Assembly: GCA_016192545.1 (NCBI GenBank)
Contig: JACPTX010000007.1
Coordinates: forward strand, 1-53,626
Direction: 5' to 3'
DNA: 53,626 nucleotides
Source of the DNA: Candidatus Omnitrophota bacterium
GTDB taxonomy: Bacteria; Omnitrophota; Gorgyraeia; Aquiviventales; Aquiviventaceae
The notes beneath the pieces are model-generated. The model saw only the letters and a list, made by a program, of their open reading frames with translations. It was not told where the DNA came from and searched no databases. This document shows positions 26,191 through 34,353 of the stretch, in pieces (position 1 is the stretch's first letter; each line of letters begins with the position of its first letter). A program made the translations under genes and the position numbers.

Positions 26191-27276
26191 CTAATTCGTG
26201 TGCCGCAGGTAGCCCCGGCGGCCGATCTCATCCGCGAAATTCCGCGCCAATTGAACCGCCGCCTCGTCGGTCAGATGCACGTAATCCGCCAGCAGCTCAT
26301 GCGGGATCAGGCGCGCGTTGTCCACCAGCGGTACGCCCGACCGACCGGCCACGGCCCGGATGAGGTCCTGCATCGGCGCCTCCTGCGGCCGCTGATAGTC
26401 CTCCAGCAGCTCCGGGCGGATCGCCTGGGTGGACAGCATGATCGGCACGTCCTCGTACCGGGCCACCTGCACCATCAGCGACAGATTGCGCTCAAACGCC
26501 CGGAGCCCGAACGGCACCCAGCGCTCCTCGAACATCGCCTCGGTGAGCCCCTCGCGCTCGAGCTTCAACCAGTCGGCGACCCGATGCGTCAGCACCGAAT
26601 AGAGCGCCGAATGGCACAGCCAGCGGTGCCACGCCGGCGCCAGCAGATGCCTCCGCAACTCGCCGACATCCCGCGCCGGCGTCAGGATCCCGACCAGCCC
26701 CAGGTCATTGACCATCTCATAGACGATCAAGACGTCCGGCTCATAGTTGATCAGGCGCGTGACAAGATTGGCCAGGTTCTCGTAGGTGGTCCACCCCGGC
26801 AGGCCGGCATTGATCACCTCGATCCGCCGATCCGGATGCCGCGCCGCCAACTCGCGCTCCAGCTGCGCCGGCCAGGACGCCTCTTCGCTCGAGAGGTAGT
26901 ACCCCCCCCACGTCGAGGACTCCCCCAGGCAGATCACCCGGAAGACCTCTGCCGGCTTGACCGGCTCAAAGGGCCTGCCGCGCAGGCCCGCCGCGTTGTA
27001 GCGGTAGACCTTCGGATGCCGGAGATCCACGCGCGCGACGCTGTCCGGCTTCCAGGTCCAGTTGACATAGGGGTGAGGAATCTGCAGCGCTTCCTGCGCA
27101 TTGTGCGTGTGCACGTTCACGCCGTGGATCGCATCGTAGGCGCGGACCGCCAGCTCGCCGGAGGTCATCAGGCTGATGACGGACAGACCCGCGCTCAAGA
27201 CCAGTCCGCGGCGGCCGTTCCGCTTCCGGCGCCAGGCGGCGGCCGGCACGCGCGGGTTAGTCCGCTGACGGGTCAT
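26191..27276 (-). CDS. SGNH/GDSL hydrolase-like membrane-anchored protein, copy 1
   Basis: 361 residues. A basic N-terminus and one hydrophobic segment (23-47) suggest an inner-membrane anchor with the rest periplasmic. Block I is ICLGESSTWG (Ser120), the Asn block is VYEMVND (Asn190, Asp191), and the Asp/His pair is DYVH (331-334), so the catalytic set looks complete. Such proteins often remove or transfer O-acyl groups on glycans. A 158-bp stretch of its gene is almost identical to the neighbouring paralogue at 28169-29203. Confidence 0.78.
   Translation of the reverse strand: MTRQRTNPRVPAAAWRRKRNGRRGLVLSAGLSVISLMTSGELAVRAYDAIHGVNVHTHNAQEALQIPHPYVNWTWKPDSVARVDLRHPKVYRYNAAGLRGRPFEPVKPAEVFRVICLGESSTWGGYYLSSEEASWPAQLERELAARHPDRRIEVINAGLPGWTTYENLANLVTRLINYEPDVLIVYEMVNDLGLVGILTPARDVGELRRHLLAPAWHRWLCHSALYSVLTHRVADWLKLEREGLTEAMFEERWVPFGLRAFERNLSLMVQVARYEDVPIMLSTQAIRPELLEDYQRPQEAPMQDLIRAVAGRSGVPLVDNARLIPHELLADYVHLTDEAAVQLARNFADEIGRRGYLRHTN
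26906..27063. repeat. 158-bp direct repeat, copy 1
   Basis: Matches 28875-29032 at 156 of 158 positions (differences at 26948 and 27045), inside two paralogous SGNH genes whose flanking sequence is clearly more diverged. It covers the SGNH block I region and the segment before it. The contrast suggests recent gene conversion, or strong constraint on DNA as well as protein. Confidence 0.85.
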
Positions 27277-28159
27277 CCGGAACCGCCCGGTTGCGCCGCT
27301 CGTAACTCACGCCCTCCCCTACGCGGGCCAGATGCCGATCCCACGGCTCCTTCGACGGCAGGAACTTGAAGGCCGCGGCATCACGGATCGCCCCCTTCGG
27401 CGGCGTCGCCCGGTGCACGACGTTGGAATTCCACAACACCACGGAACCGGCCCGGCCTTCCATCGCGACCCAGCCGCGGTTCAACCGATCGGCAAACCGC
27501 TCACTCTGGTAGCGGTCGAAGAACCCGCTGCGCAGCAACCGGCGGGTTCCCGGCCAGGGGTGAATCCGCAGCGCCCCGCTGGTCTGGTCGCAGTCGGTCA
27601 GGTACACCATCGCCTTGAGGACCGCCGGCGGATAGTTGTCGGTATGCCACAACCCGGATGCTTCCATCGAGCGTTCTGTCGGGACCAGCCGGTAGATCTC
27701 CGCACTATAAATCTTGAAGTGCGAGCGGAACGCGGCCTCCAACGTGGCGACGATCTCCGGCCGCAGGAACTGAAAGATTTCCGGGACGTCGCGGACGCAG
27801 TGCGAAATCTGGATCATCCACGGCTCGAGCTCGTCTACCGACGTCTGCCCTGCGGCGGCGAGCCGCTCAACCTTCTGGGCGATCGTCTGCACCAACCCTG
27901 GGTCTTGCGGCGGGAAAATATAGTAGCCATCGGTCCTCAGCTTCCGGACGGCTTCCTGTACGACGGGGCCGGCGGCCGCGCCATCGCCGCCGGGATGCAC
28001 ACGGCGGCACTCCCGCCAGTACTGCAGATAGCGGAGGTTCTGCCGCATCGGCCTGATGTTGCCGAACACCAGCCGGTTGGGCCGGAACGTGTCGAGCGCG
28101 GGATAGCGCGCAGCCAACCGCCGATAGCCCGTCTTCACCCGCTGCAGCACCGCGTCCAT
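27257..28159 (-). CDS. PhyH-like Fe(II)/2-oxoglutarate dioxygenase
   Basis: 300 residues from an ATG preceded by AGGAGG at good spacing. The iron site is WHTDNYPP (His172, Asp174) with the distal VVHRATPP (His249), and a basic residue (Arg259) follows in IRDAAAF. SGALRIHPWPGTR matches the strand between the two halves of the facial triad in phytanoyl-CoA dioxygenase-like proteins. It would hydroxylate or oxidise a sugar or lipid using O2 and 2-oxoglutarate. It sits between two SGNH paralogues. The substrate is unknown. Confidence 0.8.
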   Translation of the reverse strand: MDAVLQRVKTGYRRLAARYPALDTFRPNRLVFGNIRPMRQNLRYLQYWRECRRVHPGGDGAAAGPVVQEAVRKLRTDGYYIFPPQDPGLVQTIAQKVERLAAAGQTSVDELEPWMIQISHCVRDVPEIFQFLRPEIVATLEAAFRSHFKIYSAEIYRLVPTERSMEASGLWHTDNYPPAVLKAMVYLTDCDQTSGALRIHPWPGTRRLLRSGFFDRYQSERFADRLNRGWVAMEGRAGSVVLWNSNVVHRATPPKGAIRDAAAFKFLPSKEPWDRHLARVGEGVSYERRNRAVPDDPSAD

Positions 28160-28168
28160 GGCTCCCTC

Positions 28169-29203
28169 CTACAAATACCGTTGCGCACGGATGGTGTCGA
28201 AAAACTTCGTGGCGATGATCGCCGCCCCGGCGTCGTAGACGTGCACTTCCGACGTGAACAGCTCCGGCGGGATTTCCCCGGCGATCTCGACGACCGGCAC
28301 CCGATACGTTCGGCCGACCGCGCGGATGATCTCCTGCATCGGCTCCACCAGCTCCCGGTGGTAGGGGTGGATCCGGTCAACCCGCAAGGCCTGGGTTGAG
28401 AGCACGATCGGGACGCGCTCGGCTTGTGCGACCCTGACCATCAACGAGAGGTTGCGCTCGAAGGATCGCGCGCCGAACGGCACCCACTGCGGCTCAAACA
28501 GGCGGGCCCAGGGATCCTTGGATCCGCGCAGCCCCAGCCGGCCGGTCAGCCAATAGCTGATGAAGGAGTAGGTCGCCGAATGACAGAGCCACCGATGCAC
28601 GGGATGGCCGATCAGGTGCCGGCGCAGCGCCCCGACATCCTGTTCGGGCGAGAGCACACCGATCAACCCAAGATCATTGACCATCTCGTACACCAGGAGC
28701 AGATCCGGTTCGTATCCCAGCAGGCGCGTATTGAGATGGAACAGGTTCTCATACGTCATCCAGCTCGGCAGTCCCGCATTGATGACCTCAATACGCCGGC
28801 CCGGATAGGCCTCCTGGAGCATCCGCTCCAATTGCGCCGGCCACGTCATCTCCTCCCCGGACAGCGCATAATCGCCCCACGTCGAGGACTCCCCCAGGCA
28901 GATCACCCGGAAGACCCCTGCCGGCTTGACCGGCTCAAAGGGCCTGCCGCGCAGGCCCGCCGCGTTGTAGCGGTAGACCTTCGGATGCCGGAGATCCACG
29001 CGCGCGACGCTGTTCGGCTTCCAGGTCCAGTTCAGGTACGGATGCGGAATCCGCAGCGTCGTCTGCCAGTTATGGGTATGGATGGTGACCCCGCGCATCC
29101 AATCATAGAGGCGGATGGCGGCTTCGGCGGTCGCCAGGGCGCTGACGCACGCCAGCGCCACCAGGCCGATCCGCACGCCCTGCTTCGTTCGCTTAGCGGA
29201 CAT
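28169..29203 (-). CDS. SGNH/GDSL hydrolase-like membrane-anchored protein, copy 2
   Basis: 344 residues, a paralogue of the gene at 26191-27276 along its whole length. There is an N-terminal anchor (about 11-32). Block I ICLGESSTWG keeps Ser106, and VYEMVND keeps Asn176. The C-terminal pair reads SEVH (318-321), with Ser where the paralogue has the catalytic Asp. Activity may therefore be reduced, or the Asp may come from elsewhere. The gene overlaps the HisF-like gene by 11 bp. Its role in O-acyl processing of the glycan is inferred. Confidence 0.75.
   Translation of the reverse strand: MSAKRTKQGVRIGLVALACVSALATAEAAIRLYDWMRGVTIHTHNWQTTLRIPHPYLNWTWKPNSVARVDLRHPKVYRYNAAGLRGRPFEPVKPAGVFRVICLGESSTWGDYALSGEEMTWPAQLERMLQEAYPGRRIEVINAGLPSWMTYENLFHLNTRLLGYEPDLLLVYEMVNDLGLIGVLSPEQDVGALRRHLIGHPVHRWLCHSATYSFISYWLTGRLGLRGSKDPWARLFEPQWVPFGARSFERNLSLMVRVAQAERVPIVLSTQALRVDRIHPYHRELVEPMQEIIRAVGRTYRVPVVEIAGEIPPELFTSEVHVYDAGAAIIATKFFDTIRAQRYL
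28875..29032. repeat. 158-bp direct repeat, copy 2
   Basis: Partner of 26906-27063, offset 1969 bp, differing at 28917 and 29014 only. It ends abruptly on both sides, where the paralogues drop to ordinary divergence. Confidence 0.85.
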
Positions 29204-29945
29204 CGATCCCCGCTGTCCTGAGGAACTCTTTGGCTTTCTTCGTGCTGTGCTCGGTGTAGTGGAACACGTTGGCCGCCGCCACGGCCTCGACGCCGGTCGC
29301 GAGGCCGTCCGCCAGATGCTGCCACGCGAACGCCCCGCCGAAGGCGATCACCGGGATGTCCACGGCCCCGGCCACCGCCTTCATCAGCGCCAGATCATAA
29401 CCCTGCTGCAACCCTTCATGGTCAATGGACGTCAGGAAGATCTCCCCGGCGCCTCGGCGCTGGGCTTCTTGCGCCCAAGCGACCGGATGGAGGCCCGTCG
29501 CCTCGCTGCCCCGGTTGATAGACACCTTCCACGCATTCGTCGCCCGTCTGACATCGATTGAGACGACGACGCATTGACTTCCGAAGACCGTCGCGCACTC
29601 CGTGATGAACGCCGGGCGGCGCACCGCCTCGGTGTTCACCGTAATCTTGTCCGCGCCCAGCCGCAGCAGCGCCCGCGCTTCGTCCACCGAGGTCACCCAC
29701 CCGCCCGCCGTCAGCGGCACGAAGCACTGCTTCGAGAGGCCTTCGATCGCCTCGTAGAATTTCTCCCGTTGATCCAGCGTGCGGCTGACATCCAGCAGCA
29801 CGATCTCGTCCACCGCCCATTTGTTGAAGAAGTCCACTGCCGTCGCCGGCTTCCAGTGGATGATGTTCGTGTGCGTGAAGCTCACGCTGCGCACGACCAC
29901 CCCGTCGCGCAGGATCAGGACCGGAATCAGGCGCTTCTTCAGCAT
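29193..29945 (-). CDS. hisF: HisF-like ammonia-channel/cyclase subunit for sugar amidination
   Basis: 250 residues from the ATG at 29945; a longer in-frame start would lie in the upstream gene. A TIM-barrel HisF homologue: KRLIPVLILRDGVVV at the start, PLTAGGWVTS, ADKITVNTEAV and CVVVSIDVRRA. True HisF has catalytic Asp11 in PCLDV. Here that position is Ile11, while the later Asp (VSID) is kept. This fits the WbuZ-type group that passes ammonia to a WbpG-type amidotransferase and does not make imidazole glycerol phosphate. Its HisH partner is probably the gene at 32229-32879, separated by two SGNH genes. Confidence 0.9.
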   Translation of the reverse strand: MLKKRLIPVLILRDGVVVRSVSFTHTNIIHWKPATAVDFFNKWAVDEIVLLDVSRTLDQREKFYEAIEGLSKQCFVPLTAGGWVTSVDEARALLRLGADKITVNTEAVRRPAFITECATVFGSQCVVVSIDVRRATNAWKVSINRGSEATGLHPVAWAQEAQRRGAGEIFLTSIDHEGLQQGYDLALMKAVAGAVDIPVIAFGGAFAWQHLADGLATGVEAVAAANVFHYTEHSTKKAKEFLRTAGIDVR

Positions 29946-29947
29946 CC

Positions 29948-31075
29948 TCAGGAGCCCCGGCGCATCAGCTCGAAGACGCGCTCGGCGACGAACCGGAACC
30001 CGTCGGGGGTGAGGTGCAGCGGCCCACTGAACGGTTTCAGGCCCGAGGCCATCGCCTCGTTCAGACGGCCGCAGAGGTTCACCACACGGAGATCCGACGG
30101 TGCCTGCCGCACGATCTCCGCATAGAGGAGGGGGGCGTACGTGAACTGCCACGGCCGCAGCGCCCCCGGGTTAGGAAACGGGTAATCAGCCCCTCCCTCC
30201 ACGCAGCCGGGGATCGCCTGCAGGACGAAGAGACTGGTGAATCCGAATTCGTCCCCAAGCGCCTCAACCATTCGCGCGTATTGCACGTAGGCCCGCGCCG
30301 CCTCCTCGGCGTGCGCCGCCTGCTGTTCCAGTGAGGCGCGTTGAATGGGAGGAGGGACCGGCCGCTTGCACAGCCCCACGCGCATGCAGGCGCGCGCCAT
30401 GAGGTTCACGAGCGCAGAGTTCTCAAGATTCACGGTCCGCTGGCCGCGTGCTACCAGGTCGGCTACCCAGAAGTACTCGTAATCCCCGGCAACGTAGGGT
30501 GCGACCAGGGTCTCATCGGTCGTCCAGACGGACAGTCCCCGTCCCGACTCGTTCACGCCGTCGTAGAAGACGACCGCTTTCGGCACCCGCCCCTCGCGGA
30601 GCTGATCAATCAGCAGCGGCAGCTCATCGTGGATTCCGTAGTCCGTAATGCCCATGTTGTAGACGCGCCACGGCAGCCCGGCCTCGCGGGCCAGCGCTTC
30701 AAGCTGCACGGGAATCGTGTCCGCGTCATCGACACTCCAGCCGAACATCTGCGCCCCCCCGAACGCGAGGACGTTGTACCGCGCCGGATCCCAGTCGTCG
30801 AACTGCCGCCGACCGGCCGGCCGGCCGGCCCGAAACCCGCCTTCATCGATGTTCAGCCGCGCGTCATGGAACTCCTGCTTGACCACGCGCATCCGGTACG
30901 GGGCCAGTTTCTGCGGTCTGCCGGCCGTCGGATGAGGAACCCCCGGGCGATCCAGATGCACGTCCTTCACCAGCCACGCCAGACCCTCTGCGCCGATCAG
31001 GAGCAACACCACCGCTCCGATGACGGCCAGGCTCTCGCGCCCGCGCGTCCTGAGATCCCGCCGACGCAGCTTCAT
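29948..31075 (-). CDS. SGNH-like protein lacking catalytic Ser and Asp
   Basis: 375 residues from the ATG at 31075 (ATGA with the upstream stop). One N-terminal membrane segment lies at about 14-36. The SGNH framework is present: NVLAFGGAQMFGWSVDD at block I, FYDGVNES at the Asn block (Asn175), and GPLHLTPDG at the C-terminus. Ala108 replaces the nucleophilic Ser, and Gly351 stands where the Asp of DxxH should be. His354 remains. The protein is probably not a hydrolase and may bind or scaffold glycan. A CCGG tetranucleotide repeat (30813-30830) lies within the gene. Confidence 0.72.
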   Translation of the reverse strand: MKLRRRDLRTRGRESLAVIGAVVLLLIGAEGLAWLVKDVHLDRPGVPHPTAGRPQKLAPYRMRVVKQEFHDARLNIDEGGFRAGRPAGRRQFDDWDPARYNVLAFGGAQMFGWSVDDADTIPVQLEALAREAGLPWRVYNMGITDYGIHDELPLLIDQLREGRVPKAVVFYDGVNESGRGLSVWTTDETLVAPYVAGDYEYFWVADLVARGQRTVNLENSALVNLMARACMRVGLCKRPVPPPIQRASLEQQAAHAEEAARAYVQYARMVEALGDEFGFTSLFVLQAIPGCVEGGADYPFPNPGALRPWQFTYAPLLYAEIVRQAPSDLRVVNLCGRLNEAMASGLKPFSGPLHLTPDGFRFVAERVFELMRRGS

Positions 31076-32226
31076 TGGCCGGCCACCATCCCCTGCTGCC
31101 TGAGCCACTCGAACATCCGCCGCGCAACCAGGCGGTTGGCATCCGGATCCACATGGACCCAGTCGAGATACACCGTCCGCGGCACCTGCCGGAACACGTC
31201 GCCGAGATAAGAGAAATGCGAGTGCCTCGTCTCTTTCATGAGCCGATAGGTGCGCTGCGTGAGCTGCGTCAGGTCCGGATGCACCGAGGAGATCTCCACA
31301 ATCCGCCGTTCCTCCGCGGTCAGGAGTTTCTCCTCCGCAAGAATCATGGGCTGCCAGAAGAACGCGTACCGGAAGCCGTACCGCTCGGCCAGCGCATCCA
31401 CGATCTCGATGTTGCGCAGATAGCGCGCCCGGATCGACTCGGGCACCTCCTCCAACGATTCTTCCTGGAGGCGGTGGCGCTCCAGGTAGGGCTTGCGAAG
31501 CCGCAGCCGCGTCGCCACCTTGTCATAGAGCTTCGCCGCGGTCGTCGATTGCCACAGCAGCCGCGCGGGACTGCGCTCAAACTTCCGCTTGACGTCATAG
31601 AGGTTGGCGTGAGCATCCGGCAAGCCGTTTTGATACCGGGTCGAGATCTCGTTCCACCCGTCGTAAAACAGGACCAGGTCTGGGACCTCGCCTTCCTTGA
31701 GCATCAGAACCAGCTGCAGCACTTCCTGGGTACTTACCCACGCGCTCTCGCCGTAGTTGCGCACGCAGGCCGGACGCCCGGCGTCACTCAACGCATTCGC
31801 CAGATGCGAGGGGATGGTGCCCCAATCCGGGGAACCCGTCCCCCACAGCGCCGAGCCGCCGAGCACGAAGACCTGCAACGAGTCATCGCCGCAGGTGATG
31901 CCGGTGGTACGCCGCAGCCCTCCCGGTTCGATGGAGATCTGCGTCCCCGCATAGGGCGCCCGCCGCCAGATGACGTACGGATGATAGTCATAACGATTGA
32001 CCGCCGCCTCCTCCCGCTGCAGGGCTGAAACCCAGGCTTTGCCCTGGTAGTAGGAGGGAGCGGCTTCGACGCTCCGGCTGATCCTCCCGGACAGCCGCAA
32101 TGCGATCCGGGCGGCGCATTCCCCTGCTCCGACGAGGATGACGCCGGCACCGAGACTCAGCACCCCATAATACATGGTGGCCTTCGCTATGCGAGCCATG
32201 ACAGGAATCTGGCGCGGTCGCGGCAT
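31072..32226 (-). CDS. SGNH hydrolase-like membrane-anchored protein
   Basis: 384 residues from the ATG at 32226, three bases after the HisH stop. A later ATG at 32199 is also possible. The membrane segment at about 18-38 is followed by a periplasmic domain. The catalytic set looks complete: FVLGGSALWG (Ser125), FYDGWNE (Asn192) and LDWVH (Asp355, His358). It shares the FYDG-x-NE block with the degenerate neighbour downstream, so the two are a related pair. A role in O-acyl removal or transfer on the exported glycan is inferred. Confidence 0.77.
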   Translation of the reverse strand: MPRPRQIPVMARIAKATMYYGVLSLGAGVILVGAGECAARIALRLSGRISRSVEAAPSYYQGKAWVSALQREEAAVNRYDYHPYVIWRRAPYAGTQISIEPGGLRRTTGITCGDDSLQVFVLGGSALWGTGSPDWGTIPSHLANALSDAGRPACVRNYGESAWVSTQEVLQLVLMLKEGEVPDLVLFYDGWNEISTRYQNGLPDAHANLYDVKRKFERSPARLLWQSTTAAKLYDKVATRLRLRKPYLERHRLQEESLEEVPESIRARYLRNIEIVDALAERYGFRYAFFWQPMILAEEKLLTAEERRIVEISSVHPDLTQLTQRTYRLMKETRHSHFSYLGDVFRQVPRTVYLDWVHVDPDANRLVARRMFEWLRQQGMVAGQ

Positions 32227-32228
32227 GT

Positions 32229-32879
32229 CTATTCCACTGATGATGTCCGCATGCACAAGCGCGCGCTTTGGACGAAGTTCTTCAACAGGTGTAACCCGAC
32301 TTGCTGGCTCTTCTCCGGATGGAACTGCACGCCGAAAATCTGCTCCTTCTGGACCGCGGCGGTCACGTCGGCGCCGTGCCAGCAGGTGGCGGTCACCGCC
32401 CCGGCCTCTTCCGGCGCGACCTCGACGTGGTAACTGTGGACGAAATAGAAGACCGGCTCCCCCGGCAGGTCGGCGAACAAGGCGCTGTCCCGTATGAGCC
32501 GCAGATCATTCCAGCCCATGTGCGGGACCTTGAAGCGCCTGTCGTCCGGCTCCAGCCGCTTCACGGCGCCGCGGATCCACCCGAGGCCCGCATGCTCGCC
32601 GTGCTCGAAGCTGACGTCCGCCAGAAACTGCATCCCCAGGCAGATGCCCAGGTACGGCTTGCCCTTGCGCCGGACCTCCTCCTCCAGCGCCTCGACGAAG
32701 CCGCGCGCCCGGAGGTTGCGCATGCCGTCGCCGAACGCGCCGACGCCGGGCACCACGATCGCCGCCGCCTCCCGGAGCTCTTCCGGGCGCGTGACGAGCC
32801 GGGCCGGGCTGCCGATCGCCTCGAAGGCGTTGGCCACCGACTTCAGATTGCCCATGCCGTAGTCCACGATGGCAATCAT
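32229..32879 (-). CDS. hisH: HisH-like glutamine amidotransferase for sugar amidination
   Basis: 216 residues from an ATG preceded by GAGGAGAG. A class I glutaminase: [11 protein letters not shown] (4-14), VVPGVGAFGDGM, GICLGMQF with nucleophile Cys80, and [11 protein letters not shown] with the catalytic His and Glu. In histidine synthesis HisH feeds ammonia to HisF. Here the context of WbpG-type amidotransferases and HisF proteins without Asp11 points to sugar amidination. It lies 7 bp after the HisH-HisF fusion gene, so two glutaminases are made from one transcript. Confidence 0.92.
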   Translation of the reverse strand: MIAIVDYGMGNLKSVANAFEAIGSPARLVTRPEELREAAAIVVPGVGAFGDGMRNLRARGFVEALEEEVRRKGKPYLGICLGMQFLADVSFEHGEHAGLGWIRGAVKRLEPDDRRFKVPHMGWNDLRLIRDSALFADLPGEPVFYFVHSYHVEVAPEEAGAVTATCWHGADVTAAVQKEQIFGVQFHPEKSQQVGLHLLKNFVQSARLCMRTSSVE

Positions 32880-32886
32880 GCTCTCC

Positions 32887-34353
32887 TCAGGCGCGGATGG
32901 GAATCGAACGGCGACGCAGGAACGCCTTGGCCTTGATCGGGCTGAGATCCCGGAAATGGAACAAGCTGGCCGCGGCCACCGCCGACGCCCGCCCCTCGAG
33001 CACCCCCTCGGCGAGATGCTCCAAACTGCCCACCCCGCCCGACGCAATCACCGGGATGGTGACCGCCTCCGCCACCCGGCGGATGAGGGTGAGGTCATAG
33101 CCTTCCATAGTGCCGTCCCGGTCAATAGAGGTGAGCAAAATCTCACCGGCCCCGGCCTCCTCGGCCTGCCTGGCCCACCGCGCCGGGTCCAGGCCGGTCG
33201 CCTTGGTGCCGCTGTGCGTGAAAACCTCATAGCCATCCGGGCCGGTCCGCTTCGCGTCAAGGGACACGACGACGCACTGGCGGCCGAAGATGCCGGCGGC
33301 CTCGGTGATGAACGCCGGGCGCTCGAGGGCCGCGGAGTTGATCGCGACCTTGTCGGCGCCGGCCTGCAGGAGCCGCCGGATGTCGTCCACCGTCCGGATC
33401 CCGCCGCCCGCGGTCAGCGGCATGAAGATCTGCCCGGCGACCTCCGAGACCGCGCGGCGGAGCTGCTCGATGCCCCGGCCCTCGACGGTCGCGCGGATGT
33501 CGAGGTAGACCAGCTCGTCCGCCAGCTGCGCGTCATAGACCATCGGCGCCTTGACCGGATGGCCGACGTCGCGCCGCACGCCGTCCCGCATGAGCTGGAA
33601 CCGCACCGTCTTGACCAGGCGGCCGTCGTGGAGCAGCAGCGTCGGGATCAGCCGGACCTTCGGCATCCCCCCACCTGCATGTGGCTCGAAGAGCCAACCA
33701 TTCGCCTTCGGCGAATATGCAGGGGGTGGGACGGCCGGGTCCCACTGCAGGAAATTGCGCAGCAGCGCCAGCCCGGTCTCCTGGCTTTTCTCCGGATGGA
33801 ACTGCACGCCCGCGAGATTGCCGCGCTGGATCGCCGACGTGAACGGCTGCCCGTACACCGACGTCGCGCAGACGGCCCCCGCATCGTCGCAGGCCACGTG
33901 GTAGCCGTGCACGAAATAGAAATTCGGCGAGGCGCCGAGGCCGCGGAACAGCGGCGCGTCCTGCCGCGGCAGGACGTCGCTCCAGCCGATGTGGATCGTC
34001 TTCCAGTCTTCGCCGCGGTCCTCGAACGGCCTGACCGTGCCGGGGATCCAGCCCAGGCCCTGGTGGCGGCCGTGCTCGAAGCTCTCCCCGGCCAAGAGCT
34101 GCATGCCCAGACAGATGCCGAGGAACGGTTTGCCGGCGCCGAGCACTTCGCCGCGCAGCGGCTCGATCAATCCCCGCCGCCGCAGGTTGCTCATCCCTTC
34201 CCCGAACGCGCCGACGCCTGGCAGGACGACGCGGTCAGCCTTCGCGAACTCCTCGGCGCGGCCGGACACCGTCGTCTCGGCGCCCAGGGCCTCGAAGGCC
34301 TTGGCCACCGAGCTCAAATTGCCCATGCCGTAGTCCACGATGGCGATCTTCAC
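32887..34353 (-). CDS. HisH-HisF fusion for sugar amidination
   Basis: 488 residues from the GTG at 34353, which overlaps the upstream TGA (GTGA). Residues 1-205 are a HisH glutaminase with Cys81 in GICLGMQ and His186/Glu188 in QFHPEKS. Residues 230-488 are a HisF barrel starting at its own Met ([15 protein letters not shown]), with Leu240 at the Asp11 position and VVVSLDAKR retained. The linker, residues 208-229, is encoded entirely by a 64-bp palindromic element. Fusion should fix the 1:1 ammonia tunnel. The next upstream gene is the WbpG-type amidotransferase that would receive the ammonia. Confidence 0.93.
   Translation of the reverse strand: MKIAIVDYGMGNLSSVAKAFEALGAETTVSGRAEEFAKADRVVLPGVGAFGEGMSNLRRRGLIEPLRGEVLGAGKPFLGICLGMQLLAGESFEHGRHQGLGWIPGTVRPFEDRGEDWKTIHIGWSDVLPRQDAPLFRGLGASPNFYFVHGYHVACDDAGAVCATSVYGQPFTSAIQRGNLAGVQFHPEKSQETGLALLRNFLQWDPAVPPPAYSPKANGWLFEPHAGGGMPKVRLIPTLLLHDGRLVKTVRFQLMRDGVRRDVGHPVKAPMVYDAQLADELVYLDIRATVEGRGIEQLRRAVSEVAGQIFMPLTAGGGIRTVDDIRRLLQAGADKVAINSAALERPAFITEAAGIFGRQCVVVSLDAKRTGPDGYEVFTHSGTKATGLDPARWARQAEEAGAGEILLTSIDRDGTMEGYDLTLIRRVAEAVTIPVIASGGVGSLEHLAEGVLEGRASAVAAASLFHFRDLSPIKAKAFLRRRSIPIRA
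33667..33730. repeat. 64-bp three-way-junction palindromic element in the HisH-HisF linker
   Basis: An outer stem (33667-33680 against 33717-33730; 12 of 14 pairs, with CCTGCAT/ATGCAGG perfect) encloses two perfect hairpins: TGGCTC-GAA-GAGCCA (33682-33696) and ATTCGCC-TTC-GGCGAAT (33700-33716). Almost every base is in a stem. It is in frame and supplies exactly the linker between the two domains, ending one base before the ATG of the HisF part. It looks like a small folded repeat element that replaced the hisH stop and intergenic region. Confidence 0.75.

Noticed and set aside
26902-26909. Run of eight C in an SGNH gene as a phase-variable tract
   Set aside because: Several 6-7 base C or G runs occur in the window. 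One of eight is not distinctive, and the gene is in frame.
24847-27369. 840-codon open frame on the plus strand
   Set aside because: Antisense to the amidotransferase and SGNH genes; no domain and no ribosome binding site. The opposite genes are certain.
30813-30830. CCGG tetranucleotide repeat (4.5 copies) as a phase-variation switch
   Set aside because: Too few copies for typical slipped-strand switching, and GC-rich background makes it likely by chance.
29193-34353. Histidine biosynthesis genes
   Set aside because: HisH and HisF homologues are present, but no other his gene is, both HisF parts lack Asp11, and WbpG-type amidotransferases are adjacent. Sugar amidination explains them better.
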